NCBI GenBank assembly: GCA_016711345.1
Contig: JADJTD010000001.1
Span: forward strand, 3,038,001 to 3,102,000
Direction: 5' to 3'
From: Chloracidobacterium sp.
Lineage (GTDB): Bacteria; Acidobacteriota; Blastocatellia; Pyrinomonadales; Pyrinomonadaceae
DNA length: 64,000 nucleotides
How positions within the stretch are numbered: the first letter of the stretch is position 1; each line of letters begins with the position of its first letter. The notes below the pieces were generated by a model. That model was not told the origin of the DNA. It did no database searches and saw only the letters and a list, made by a program, of their open reading frames with translations. Below are positions 18,129 through 28,536 of this stretch, piece by piece. The translations under genes and the position numbers were made by a program.

Positions 18129-18998
18129 ATGCGTCCCAATCGAGGCTCAAATCGCCGTCGTAATTCTCCTTCGCCGTCAAAACAGCGTCAAAATGGAGAA
18201 CGAAGATATAAACGCCCTCTTGCAGAGAAAAGTTCCGCTGCACGCATCGTAAAACCGCAAACTCCAACTCAAATAAAAGCAGTCGAACGCCTGTTGTCAG
18301 GTATCGGCGTGCCTGAGCAGCAGCCTTTCAAGCCTGACGCTTTTCAGATCGAGGCCTTAAGTGCGATCGAACATCAAGATGTCCTTGTAACGGCACCAAC
18401 CGGCAGCGGCAAGACCTGGATCGCTCGAGAAGAGATTCGCCGATTGCTTGCCGACGGTAAACGGGCCTGGTACACAACGCCGCTCAAGGCACTTACAAAT
18501 TCAAAATACGCTGAATTTTCAATTGCCTTTGGAGCGGAGAACGTCGGTATTTTGACAGGTGACCGAAAAGAAAATTCGGATGCTCCGCTGATCGTCGGTA
18601 CGACTGAGATATATCGAAACCAGCTTTTTGACGCTCTTCGCGATGGCAATGAGGTTGGCACTGATCTGGTCATTCTCGACGAGGCACATTACCTGTCGGA
18701 CGAGGAACGCGGACACGTTTGGGAAGAAGCGATCATACTCTCGCCGCCGCGTATTAGGCTGTTGCTGCTCTCGGCGACAGTCGGAAGGGCAGATGAATTT
18801 GCAGCGTGGATAGGTGAAGTTCGAGGCGGGAAAGTCCGTGTAATAAAAACTGGCCCGAGGCCCGTCGAACTGCGTGCCGCATATCTTTCCAGTGATCTTC
18901 AGCTATTTCCGCTTCTAGGCGAAGACAGTCAATACAACCGCGTCCTCGATCAATTCTCAAGGCAGCGATCTAACGATTTTCGCCGCCGCAGGCGCTAA
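18129..18998 (+). pseudogene. DEAD/DEAH-box helicase, N-terminal half only
   Basis: A 289-aa product with a basic N-terminus (NRGSNRRRNSPSPSKQRQNG) and then the first RecA-like domain of a Ski2/DEAH-type superfamily 2 helicase: Walker A in APTGSGKTW (about residue 93), motif Ia YTTPLKALTNSKYAEF, GTTEIYRNQLF, motif II DEAH (about 185) and motif III LLSATV (about 215). The frame stops at 18998 after an Arg run. Motifs IV-VI and the whole second RecA domain are absent, and no continuation is found in any frame before the next gene at 19081. A complete enzyme of this type would be much longer. It could not couple ATP hydrolysis to unwinding on its own, so it is called a truncated gene; a 24-bp perfect hairpin starts 9 bp after its stop. 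Confidence 0.7.
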
Positions 18999-19006
18999 AG
19001 TGCGTT

Positions 19007-19065
19007 AACGCGAGTGTGAACGAGCGTGCCGATAAGCCGTGGGCACGCTCGTTCACACTCGCGTT
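19007..19065. repeat. Perfect 24-bp hairpin between convergent genes
   Basis: Arms 19007-19030 and 19042-19065 are exact reverse complements of each other over 24 bp, with an 11-bp loop. Each arm contains GCGAGTGTGAACGAGCG. No T-run follows on either strand, so it is not a textbook terminator. It fills most of the 82-bp gap between the truncated helicase and the convergent gene at 19081-20133. Confidence 0.9.
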
Positions 19066-19080
19066 TCCGCCAATAGAATT

Positions 19081-20133
19081 CTAATTGATCTTAGCTACGA
19101 GAACGTCAATGTCGGCTTGCGGCACGAGCACTTCGAGCGTGACATCGTTGCCGCGTGCGTCAAGTTTTGCATTCTTTACCATACGGCCATAAATTGCTTT
19201 GTCGGCTTGTTTTGCGTTCCCAAGCAAACTTTTGCCTATCATCTGAAGTGCGTCGAGCATGTCCTTTAACGCAAGAGCCTGTTCCGGCTTTGCAGTTCTT
19301 GCCATCATTTGCAGCGAAGTTCCAATGGCTGCAACATCGAGCGAGCCTGACATATACTGGATCGAATCGATGTTCGAACCAAGTTCGTCATTGTCTAGGC
19401 TGAACGTTTTTGAAAATCCGGTTGGGGTTTTGAACGCAAAACTCATCACAGCCGTTTCTTTCGTCGAAAGCAGGCTGGAAATGTCGGTGCTGACCTGCGA
19501 TTTTGCTTCAAGCGTTTCTCGAACGCGTGTAAGCGATCCTAAAGCAAGCGTGTTCTTGTCTAAAGACGTCACAGCGACCTCGGTAGCAATGCTTTTTACG
19601 CCCTGATCGATAACTTGCCCGATCTTGGAATTTTTTACCTGTGCCGGAGTCTTTTTTGCCGCTTCGGGCATTGTGAAAACATAAACTGACGTCTCGCCGA
19701 TCTTTTCTTCGCGATACTTGCCCTTTGAAGCGATCTTCGCCATTGCGACCAATGCTCCCGAGCTAATATCGCCGCCGGCGATGACTACAGGTTCAAAATC
19801 AACTCCTTTTTCCGCAGTCGCCTTCATCTTTAACCCGACAGCGATCTGATCGAATTTGCGAAGGTCAATGCCTGAGGTGTTTTCGATCTCAGCAAGCTTG
19901 GTTGTGAACTGGTTAAGCATCGGCTGATTTGCCGATAGCAGTTTTGGCACAGCCTCCACCAGAAAGCGTTTTGAATCAAAGACAGCGACGCCGTCCGATG
20001 CAGGAAGCAAAGAGACGAGCCTTGACGCCTGACGATATTTCACAGTTGAACGACCTGTATCGTTCGCTGCAAAACCGACAATATTCAACAAAAGGCCGGT
20101 CATCACGGCCAGAGCAAAAAATTTGATTTTCAT
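19081..20133 (-). CDS. Exported protein of unknown function
   Basis: A 350-aa protein with a signal peptide (residues 1-22, LLLNIVGFAA) and no membrane segment after it. The mature part starts with a region of the type SRLVSLLPASDGVAVFDSKR and continues as mixed alpha/beta sequence, with a Lys/Ala-rich centre and the C-terminal GNDVTLEVLVPQADIDVLVA. I recall similar exported proteins in acidobacterial genomes (DUF3352-like in style), but the family cannot be named with confidence and no catalytic motif is visible. It is transcribed alone. Downstream lies the 24-bp hairpin, upstream a family C palindrome. Confidence 0.65.
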   Translation of the reverse strand: MKIKFFALAVMTGLLLNIVGFAANDTGRSTVKYRQASRLVSLLPASDGVAVFDSKRFLVEAVPKLLSANQPMLNQFTTKLAEIENTSGIDLRKFDQIAVGLKMKATAEKGVDFEPVVIAGGDISSGALVAMAKIASKGKYREEKIGETSVYVFTMPEAAKKTPAQVKNSKIGQVIDQGVKSIATEVAVTSLDKNTLALGSLTRVRETLEAKSQVSTDISSLLSTKETAVMSFAFKTPTGFSKTFSLDNDELGSNIDSIQYMSGSLDVAAIGTSLQMMARTAKPEQALALKDMLDALQMIGKSLLGNAKQADKAIYGRMVKNAKLDARGNDVTLEVLVPQADIDVLVAKIN

Positions 20134-20216
20134 TATTTAATACCTCAACAAAATACCAAGTTGCTTTTCTAACGATAACAGATGCATCAAGGTTCATAAA
20201 TAGTTTGCTGATTTTT

Positions 20217-20281
20217 GCCACGAATAACACGAATGTCACAAATTGTTGTCCGAAATTTGTGATATTTGTGTAATTCGTGGC
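20217..20281. repeat. Palindromic repeat, family C (CCACGAAT type)
   Basis: Arms 20217-20244 and 20254-20281 are 28 bp each and reverse-complementary at 25 of 28 positions, with a 9-bp centre. The last base of the right arm is the first base of the stop codon (complement of CTA, 20281-20283) of the methyltransferase on the minus strand, so the repeat abuts the gene end. Confidence 0.85.
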
Positions 20282-20835
20282 TAACTCTTCTTAACGACTT
20301 CGAATTCAAACCTCAGTTCTTTCCCGCGAATGATGTAACTCAGATACTGCTCCCAAAATTTACGTGTAAATCGCATTGACGCCCATTTGCAGTCCAAATT
20401 TACGATGAATTCAATGCCGATAGCCTTCCAAAGATTTGCGAGTGAAACATAACAATCTATGGGCTTTAGCTGAACGTCTGTATAGAAATCAAACACTTCG
20501 CGGCCGGCGAGGAATGTATTGAAGGTGAACGAATTAATGTGATTGCGATGTGTCGGGTCATTTGGCCAGTCGGGGTTAGTGTAGTGCGGTGTGAGGAGCT
20601 TAATTCGACCGCCGTTTTTGGTGACTCGATGTAGTTCACTGATAAACGCCATCACGTCCGGCACATGCTCAACAACATGATTTGAAACGACCAGATCAAA
20701 CTCGTTGTCCGCAAAAGGATAAGGAATATCGCCCAGATCGTGAATGACATCTGCCGCAGTACGCGGATTGTTATCAAGGCCGATCGCACCTTCAGTTTTA
20801 TTGGCTCCGCAGCCGACATCGAGTATCTTGGTCAT
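20281..20835 (-). CDS. SAM-dependent class I methyltransferase
   Basis: A 184-aa Methyltransf_11-type enzyme. Motif I ILDVGCGANKTEGAIGLDNN binds S-adenosylmethionine, followed by FADNEFDLVVSNHVVEHV (motif IV region with the E-H often seen in small-molecule methyltransferases) and the VTKNGGRIKLLTPHY strand. It is complete but on the short side. The substrate is not known; C-terminal features (FEFEVVKK) give no hint. Upstream (20836-21166) there is no gene but a large inverted-repeat element that would lie in its promoter or leader region. Confidence 0.88.
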   Translation of the reverse strand: MTKILDVGCGANKTEGAIGLDNNPRTAADVIHDLGDIPYPFADNEFDLVVSNHVVEHVPDVMAFISELHRVTKNGGRIKLLTPHYTNPDWPNDPTHRNHINSFTFNTFLAGREVFDFYTDVQLKPIDCYVSLANLWKAIGIEFIVNLDCKWASMRFTRKFWEQYLSYIIRGKELRFEFEVVKKS

Positions 20836-20901
20836 CGTGCTTTAAGTTTTACGGGCAGAAACACCACTGTCAAGGAACGTGACGCTAGGTCTCAAGAACG
20901 C

Positions 20902-21115
20902 GATGTAACAACTCAACAAGGTTAACAGCCTTAACAAGTTAACACTCATACCATCTTAACGACGTTAACAAGTTAGTTATTATTAGATTACGTTAGTTAA
21001 TAATAGATTAAGAAAGAAAGGTATGAGAACAATCCTCTGTTACTGCTTGTAACTTGTTAACGTCAGTAAGCTGTTAAAGGTGTTAACTTGTTAAGGCTGT
21101 TAAGCCTGTTACATC
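20902..21115. repeat. GTTAAC-rich nested inverted-repeat element
   Basis: Outer ends GATGTAACA (20902-20910) and TGTTACATC (21107-21115) are exact inverted repeats. Inside, 20922-20945 and 21080-21103 are exact 24-bp reverse complements. A 15-bp pair (20961-20975 with 21050-21064) and an 8-bp pair (CTCATACC 20945-20952 with GGTATGAG 21020-21027) follow; these two pairs cross, so they cannot fold in one simple hairpin. The centre holds an 18-bp direct repeat (20973-20990, 20993-21010). GTTAAC occurs five times. No coding frame fits. It fills the 331-bp gap 20836-21166. Confidence 0.85.
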
Positions 21116-21166
21116 ACGATATTGCTAAATCAGCTATTTACTCTATTGAGATCCTTCTCGTAGAGC

Positions 21167-21802
21167 TTACAAAGTTCGACGGGCCTTCTCGGAAAGATAA
21201 AAATGCCATAAGAGCCTTGCGGCAACTGATCGGTAAGGCTTCCATTTTTCAGCCATCGCAACAAACTCATCCGATCCCGGACGCTTATCGCCGTTCGTCA
21301 ATGTTCGATAAGCCTCGTGCAGAGCAATGTCACCCTTTGGCATAACGTCTGGCCGGAGCATCGCCATCAACAGGTAAATATCGCTCGTCCATTCGCCGAC
21401 ACCTTTGAGTTTGACGAGTTCCGCCTTCACGTCTGCGTCAGACAGCATATACAATCCGTCTAGGTCGATGCGTTTCGTAAGAATCGCTTCGGACAAATGG
21501 CGTGCGTAAGCAGCCTTTTGACGACTGAAACCGATAGCTTTCAGATCGGCATCATTGATCGAGAGCAAGCCATCGGGCGATACTTCGCCAAGGTGAAATG
21601 CGAGCTTGTCGAAACAAGCCTTTGCCGACGCGAGCGAGACTTGCTGCTCAAGAATGATATGCAGCAAGGTTGAAAATCCAGTCGGCCGATCCCACAGCGG
21701 CGGCGTGCCGTAGGTTTTGTAAACAAACGACAATTCTTCGTGATCCAGTGACAATTTGATGCAGGCATTTTTTATTTGCCGATCGTTCAGAGGTTTTGTC
21801 AT
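21167..21802 (-). CDS. DNA-3-methyladenine glycosylase, AlkA-like (HhH-GPD)
   Basis: A 211-aa base-excision repair glycosylase of the helix-hairpin-helix/GPD superfamily. The HhH element is LVKLKGVGEWTSDIYLL (about residues 129-145), followed by the GPD loop with catalytic aspartate D158 in MPKGDIAL. There is no iron-sulphur cluster motif at the C-terminus, which separates it from endonuclease III and MutY and fits the AlkA/Mag group that removes alkylated bases such as 3-methyladenine. It lies 6 bp downstream of the acyl-CoA synthetase stop on the same strand, so it may be co-transcribed, without an obvious functional link. Confidence 0.88.
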   Translation of the reverse strand: MTKPLNDRQIKNACIKLSLDHEELSFVYKTYGTPPLWDRPTGFSTLLHIILEQQVSLASAKACFDKLAFHLGEVSPDGLLSINDADLKAIGFSRQKAAYARHLSEAILTKRIDLDGLYMLSDADVKAELVKLKGVGEWTSDIYLLMAMLRPDVMPKGDIALHEAYRTLTNGDKRPGSDEFVAMAEKWKPYRSVAARLLWHFYLSEKARRTL

Positions 21803-21808
21803 TGACGC

Positions 21809-23872
<2,064 letters not shown>

Positions 23873-23880
23873 TGGGAAGA

Positions 23881-23986
23881 TTTTAACGCAAAGTCGCAAA
23901 GTCGCTAAGACGCAAAGGCAGGAAATCAAAGGAAGGGACAATAAAAGAACTTTGCGACTTTGCATCTTGGCGTCTTTGCGTTAAAA
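23881..23986. repeat. Palindromic repeat, family B (GCAAAGTCGC type)
   Basis: Arms 23881-23917 and 23950-23986 (37 bp each) are reverse complements at 31 of 37 positions around a 32-bp centre; both outer ends read TTTTAACGCAAAG on their own strand. The element fills the gap between the divergent acyl-CoA synthetase and SDR genes and starts 9 bp from the synthetase ATG. A half copy lies at 33072-33096. Confidence 0.85.
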
Positions 23987-24035
23987 ATTTCATTAAATCT
24001 ACGTCCAAATCGCATCTAATTTTCCGGGGGATCTT

Positions 24036-24824
24036 ATGACCGAAATTGCATCGCAGATAAAACTTCCAAACAACCTTTTTGCCGGTAAGACGGCAATAGT
24101 TACAGGTGCCTCACGCGGCGTCGGGCGTGCGACCGCTTTGCGGCTGGCTGAGGCTGGTGCTGATGTTGTTGTTAATTATCTGAGCAATGAGGCTGAGGCG
24201 CTTGAGACGGTCGAGATGTGCAAGGCGAAAGGCGTCGAAGCTATCGTTGTGCAAGCCGATGTCTCTGAGTTTTCCGGTGCACAGCAGATCGCAAAAGAAA
24301 CGCTTGCTAAGTTTGGCCGCATCGATCTGCTTGTTTGTAACGCAGGTGTATGGGATGGTGCACCGATCGAGGACATGACCGAAGATCTTTGGAACAAGGT
24401 CATTAACACGAATCTCAAATCGGCCTGGGCGATGACAAAAGCATGTGTTCCCGCGATGAAGAAACAGGCGTCGGCTGCGATCGTGATGGTTTCTTCGACA
24501 TCTGGCCAACGCGGCGAGGCAAATTATTCAAATTATTCAGCATCGAAAGGCGGACAGATATCATTTACAAAAGCCTTAGCGAGCGAGCTTTGCCCAAAGA
24601 TCCGCGTCAACGCGGTCGCTCCCGGCTGGATCGAAACGGCGATGTCGCGGCCTACATTTGATACGGACGGTTATCGGCAGACAGTTATTGATTCCATTCC
24701 TCTAAAAAGAATTGCGACGACGGACGATGTTGCTTTGTCGATCTGCTTTTTGCTCTCTGATTGGTCGCAGCATATCACCGGCGAAATTCTGAACATCAAC
24801 GGCGGCGCTGTTCTGTGTGGTTGA
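24036..24824 (+). CDS. SDR oxidoreductase, FabG-like
   Basis: A 262-aa classical short-chain dehydrogenase/reductase. Cofactor motif TGASRGVGRA (residues 23-32), NAG strand LLVCNAGVW, catalytic serine in MVSSTSGQ and the Y-x-x-x-K pair in YSASKGG; the basic residue after the first glycine motif (ASRG) suggests NADP(H). The C-terminus ITGEILNINGGAVLCG is typical of 3-oxoacyl-ACP reductase-like SDRs. Substrate is not certain: beta-ketoacyl-thioester reduction is the default expectation. A purine-rich site (GGGGG) lies 7 nt before the ATG. It is divergent from the acyl-CoA synthetase, with a family B palindrome between them. Confidence 0.9.
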   Translation: MTEIASQIKLPNNLFAGKTAIVTGASRGVGRATALRLAEAGADVVVNYLSNEAEALETVEMCKAKGVEAIVVQADVSEFSGAQQIAKETLAKFGRIDLLVCNAGVWDGAPIEDMTEDLWNKVINTNLKSAWAMTKACVPAMKKQASAAIVMVSSTSGQRGEANYSNYSASKGGQISFTKALASELCPKIRVNAVAPGWIETAMSRPTFDTDGYRQTVIDSIPLKRIATTDDVALSICFLLSDWSQHITGEILNINGGAVLCG

Positions 24825-24914
24825 CACTCAGCGATTGTGACCGAGAACACGGAAATTTGTTTTTGATGGTGGTAAGCGTGTGATTAGGGATTTTTTCACG
24901 AGTGCACACCATCT

Positions 24915-25997
24915 ATGAACATTAACAGCCTCAGCGATTATCAAAGTCATTTCAGCGCCGTGCCCACCAGTTCGTCGTACGTCGAGAATTTGATCGGCAA
25001 TACGCCGCTTTTAGCCATTCATTTTCATTTCAAAGGCGAACGCAGAACTATTTTTGCAAAAGCAGAGCATCTCAACCTTTCCGGAAGCATAAAAGACAGG
25101 ATGGCGTTTCACATCCTAAGATCGGCCTATCGCGATGATGTCATCCGCAAAGGCGACATTATCGCCGAAGCTACTAGCGGGAATACGGGCATTTCGTTTG
25201 CCGCTATCGGCCATGCATTCGGCAATCCCGTTCACGTTTTTATGCCTGACTGGATGAGCAAGGAACGGATTTCACTGATAAAGAGTTACGGTGCGGAAGT
25301 TACTTTGGTCAGCCGTGAGCAAGGCGGGTTTATCGGCAGTATTGAGATGGCCGATGCTCTCAAATACGAACATGGCCGCGTCTTCCTGCCTCATCAATTC
25401 TCAAATCTCTGTAACGCCGAAGCTCATTACTTGACGACAGCCCCTGAGATCTGGGCGCAGCTTGCCCGAGTCGGGTTTGAGCCTGATGCTTTCGTCGCCG
25501 GTGTCGGAACTGGCGGAACGATAATGGGGGTGGCGGCATTTCTCCGCGAAAAGGATCCGCAGATCAAGGTCCATCCACTCGAACCATTGGAGTCGCCGAC
25601 GCTTTCGACGGGGCATAAGGTGGGCAGTCATAGGATCCAGGGAATTTCCGATGAATTTATACCAGCGATATGCGACCTTGGTAAGTTGGACGAAGTTATC
25701 AGCGTTTCGGACGGAGACTCGATACTTATGGCCCAGAAACTTGCGTCGCGGCTTGGCCTCGGGGTCGGGATTTCGTCAGGGGCCAACTTTCTCGGAGCGT
25801 TGATGGCGCAGGAGAAATTGGGCAAAGACGCAATAGTCGCAACTGTATTTTGCGATGACAACAAGAAGTATCTGAGCACGGATCTGGTTCACGATGTGCC
25901 GTTAAAGGACGGTTATCTTTCACCGGACATTGAGCTTTTTGGCTACCAGACGATAGGCCGAGTTGATCCGGCAGAATTTGCTGCACTTCCCAAATAA
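24915..25997 (+). CDS. PLP-dependent cysteine synthase family protein
   Basis: A 360-aa fold-type II PLP enzyme of the cysteine synthase / cystathionine beta-synthase family. The Schiff-base lysine is K60 in LSGSIKDRMA, followed by the substrate loop ATSGNTGISFA, the phosphate-binding GVGTGGTIMG and a C-terminal SSGANFLGAL. The N-terminus (about 25 residues before LIGNTPLL) and the C-terminus (about 40 residues) are longer than in CysK, so the sulfur or nucleophile donor may differ from sulfide. It would form cysteine or a related beta-substituted alanine from an O-activated serine. It precedes lysC by 61 bp on the same strand. Confidence 0.88.
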   Translation: MNINSLSDYQSHFSAVPTSSSYVENLIGNTPLLAIHFHFKGERRTIFAKAEHLNLSGSIKDRMAFHILRSAYRDDVIRKGDIIAEATSGNTGISFAAIGHAFGNPVHVFMPDWMSKERISLIKSYGAEVTLVSREQGGFIGSIEMADALKYEHGRVFLPHQFSNLCNAEAHYLTTAPEIWAQLARVGFEPDAFVAGVGTGGTIMGVAAFLREKDPQIKVHPLEPLESPTLSTGHKVGSHRIQGISDEFIPAICDLGKLDEVISVSDGDSILMAQKLASRLGLGVGISSGANFLGALMAQEKLGKDAIVATVFCDDNKKYLSTDLVHDVPLKDGYLSPDIELFGYQTIGRVDPAEFAALPK

Positions 25998-26058
25998 GTG
26001 AATTTCTTTCTTTCCTTTTGCTTACTAGCTGGATTTACCTTAAATTTACAAGGTAATT

Positions 26059-27423
26059 GTGAGCGAAACCCTACACCCGACAGTGATGAAATTTGGCGGC
26101 ACGTCAGTGGGCGATGTCGCGGCGTTTGAGCGCGTTTTCCATGTTGTGTCGACGCAGATGGACAGGAAGCCGGTGGTTATTGTTTCGGCGATGACTAAGG
26201 TAACGGACGCTCTGCTCGATGCGGTTGAGATCGCCAAAAAAGGCGATTTTGCTGAGGCCATTGCTTCGCTTGAACCGCATTTTGAGCGACATATCGAGGT
26301 TTCAAGGCTCTTCATTCCCGCTGATGCACCAAATGCTTTCAATGGCGAGTTGGAGTTCGCCCGTAACGAGCTGTCTGATCTGCTGATGCGTGTTACACGG
26401 CGTTCGCTACCGCTACAGATGCTGAAGGACGCGATCGTTTCGTATGGGGAACAGCTTTCATCTCGTTTGCTTGCCGAGGTTTTGAAGGCGAAAGGCGTTA
26501 ATGCAAGACAGGTCGATGCGCGGCGGATGATCGTCACCGATGACGAATACGGCGCTGCAACGCCGCTCGTCGATGAGACAAACGAACTTATCAAACTAGA
26601 ACTCGAACCGCTTATCAACGCCGGCGAAGTTCCGATCATGGGCGGTTTTATCGCGGCAAATCGCGGCGGTGAGACAACTACGCTCGGACGCGGAGGTTCT
26701 GATTATTCGGCGGCGCTCGTCGCGGCGGCTTTGCGGGCCGGCGAATTGCAGATCTGGACAGACGTGACCGGTGTGATGACCTGCGACCCGCGTATTTGCA
26801 GTGAGGCTCGTACAATTCCCGTTCTCTCTTACGAAGAAGCGGCCGAGCTTGCGTATTTCGGAGCCAAAGTTTTGCACCCGAAAACGATCAAACCGGCGGT
26901 CGATAATTCGATCCCTGTTCGCGTTTGTAATACGTTCGAGCCGGATGCGGTTGGCACGATGGTGCTTGCCGATTCTGACGAAGCTCCGAACAAGATCAAG
27001 TCGATCGCCCACAAGAAAAAGATCACGATCCTGCGCATCACTTCGGCACGAAAACTCGGCAGCTATGGTTTTATGAGCGCGCTGTTTCAGGTGTTTGAAC
27101 GATACCGAACTGTCATCGACGTTATTTCCACTTCGGAAGTCTCGGTCGCCCTGACGCTTGACAACACCGCCTCGCTCGAACAGATCGTCACCGAACTCGA
27201 ACGCCTCGGCGATGTCGAGGTCGAAGCCGGTTACGGCGTTATCTGTGTCGTCGGCGAAGGCCTGCGAGCAAAGACCGGCCTCGCATCGAGTGTTTTTTCA
27301 ACGATCAACGACGTTAATGTCGCCCTCATCTCACACGGCGCCTCGAGCGTGAATTTAACGTTTGTTGTGAAGGAAGAATATGTTGCGGATGTAATAGGAA
27401 GGCTTCACAAAGAGTTCTTTTAG
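26059..27423 (+). CDS. lysC: Aspartate kinase
   Basis: A 454-aa monofunctional aspartokinase that phosphorylates L-aspartate, the entry to the lysine, threonine and methionine pathway. The amino-acid kinase domain starts with MKFGGTSVGD and has the glycine-rich TLGRGGSDYSAALVAA; two ACT domains occupy about residues 310-454 (ILRITSARKLGSYGFMSALF and GLRAKTGLASSVFSTIND), the usual site of feedback inhibition by lysine or threonine. Start is GTG 26059, with AAGG 5 nt upstream. No homoserine dehydrogenase domain is fused. It opens a run of dap genes on the same strand. Confidence 0.97.
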   Translation: MSETLHPTVMKFGGTSVGDVAAFERVFHVVSTQMDRKPVVIVSAMTKVTDALLDAVEIAKKGDFAEAIASLEPHFERHIEVSRLFIPADAPNAFNGELEFARNELSDLLMRVTRRSLPLQMLKDAIVSYGEQLSSRLLAEVLKAKGVNARQVDARRMIVTDDEYGAATPLVDETNELIKLELEPLINAGEVPIMGGFIAANRGGETTTLGRGGSDYSAALVAAALRAGELQIWTDVTGVMTCDPRICSEARTIPVLSYEEAAELAYFGAKVLHPKTIKPAVDNSIPVRVCNTFEPDAVGTMVLADSDEAPNKIKSIAHKKKITILRITSARKLGSYGFMSALFQVFERYRTVIDVISTSEVSVALTLDNTASLEQIVTELERLGDVEVEAGYGVICVVGEGLRAKTGLASSVFSTINDVNVALISHGASSVNLTFVVKEEYVADVIGRLHKEFF

Positions 27424-27436
27424 TTTTCTTTGTTTT

Positions 27437-27456
27437 CTCAGTGCCTTTGTGGTGAA
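27437..27456. repeat. Half copy of family A palindrome
   Basis: Only the right arm (core CTTTGTGGTGAA) of the family A repeat is recognisable here, between lysC and dapE. As at 5146, the arm is followed by ATTCTT and the start codon of the next gene. Confidence 0.5.
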
Positions 27457-27463
27457 AATTCTT

Positions 27464-28486
27464 ATGGATCTTTTCGAACTGACAAAATCTCTCATGAATA
27501 TTCCGTCCGTTTCCGGCGATGAGGAAATGGTCGGATTCTATCTTCGCGACTATCTCGAATCGCTTGGCTGGACGGTTGAGCTGCAGGCGGTTTCGGAAAA
27601 GCAGAGCAATGTCATTGCTTATTTGAACGATACGCCGCGAGTTTGGCTTTCGACGCATATGGACACGGTGCCGCCGTTTATTGCTCCGACTGAAGACGAT
27701 GAGAAAATATACGGGCGAGGTTCATGTGATGCGAAGGGGATAATTGCCGCGCAGATTGTCGCGGCTGAGGAGTTAAGGCGGCAAGGGATCGAAGATATTG
27801 GGCTGCTTTATACCGTTGAAGAAGAAAGAGCTTCAACCGGTGCTAAGGTCGCTAATGACCATCCGATGGCCGCGAAATGCGAATATCTGATAAACGGCGA
27901 GCCGACCGATAATGACCTGGCAATCGGTTCAAAAGGAGCGTTTCGCGCAAAGATCAAGACGCAAGGAAAAGCTGCACATTCGGCTTATCCTGAACAGGGG
28001 GATTCAGCGATAGAGAAACTGCTTGATATTTTAGAGGACGTTCGGCATACGAAATTTCCGCACGACGATTTCTTTGGCGAGACGACATGTAACATCGCAA
28101 CACTCGACGGCGGCGTCGCACTCAATGTCATTCCGCCAACCGCCGAGACAGGTTTGCTAATTCGCTTGACGACGCCGATGGAACCGATCCGCGACGCTTT
28201 GACAAGCCTCATACGCGGACGCGGTGAACTTGAAGTATTGTCATACAGCTTGCCGGTCAGGATGCTCCAAGTTGATGGATTTAAGCAAAAGGTCGTGCGG
28301 TTCACGACCGACATTCCGCATTTGGGCAATTGGGGCCAACCGCTGCTGCTTGGCCCGGGCTCGATCCTTGTTGCGCATACAAAGGATGAGTTTGTGCTAA
28401 AAAAAGGTTTGGAAGAAGCTGTTGGGTTGTATGTCGAATTGGCAAAAAGATTACTCACCACAAAGTCACAGAGAGCACAGAGTTAA
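27464..28486 (+). CDS. dapE: M20 metallopeptidase, probable succinyl-diaminopimelate desuccinylase
   Basis: A 340-aa zinc peptidase of the M20 (ArgE/DapE/CPG2) family. Metal and catalytic residues: H65 and D67 in STHMDTVPP, bridging D89 in CDAKG, and the E119-E-E catalytic/metal cluster. M20 enzymes cannot be told apart by motif alone; the dapE assignment rests on position between lysC and dapB and on dapD being present nearby. An ArgE-type or acetyl-lysine deacetylase role is the alternative. The frame extends to a GTG at 27449, but that part is translated repeat, so ATG 27464 was chosen. The last nine residues (TTKSQRAQS) and the stop codon are encoded by the left arm of the family A repeat at 28455. 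Confidence 0.82.
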   Translation: MDLFELTKSLMNIPSVSGDEEMVGFYLRDYLESLGWTVELQAVSEKQSNVIAYLNDTPRVWLSTHMDTVPPFIAPTEDDEKIYGRGSCDAKGIIAAQIVAAEELRRQGIEDIGLLYTVEEERASTGAKVANDHPMAAKCEYLINGEPTDNDLAIGSKGAFRAKIKTQGKAAHSAYPEQGDSAIEKLLDILEDVRHTKFPHDDFFGETTCNIATLDGGVALNVIPPTAETGLLIRLTTPMEPIRDALTSLIRGRGELEVLSYSLPVRMLQVDGFKQKVVRFTTDIPHLGNWGQPLLLGPGSILVAHTKDEFVLKKGLEEAVGLYVELAKRLLTTKSQRAQS

Positions 28487-28526
28487 TACTATTATCTTCT
28501 CTGTGTTCTCCGTGGCTCTATGGTGA
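28455..28526. repeat. Palindromic repeat, family A, overlapping the dapE 3' end
   Basis: Arms 28455-28482 and 28499-28526 (28 bp each) match as reverse complements at 23 of 28 positions with a 16-bp centre. The left arm lies in the dapE coding sequence and supplies its last codons; the right arm ends 10 bp before the dapB ATG. Confidence 0.8.
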
Positions 28527-28536
28527 AATAAAACTT

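Noticed and set aside
20902..21115. The GTTAAC-rich element as a CRISPR array or replication origin
   Set aside because: There are no regularly spaced identical repeats with unique spacers, and no DnaA-box cluster or neighbouring dnaA, parA or rep gene.
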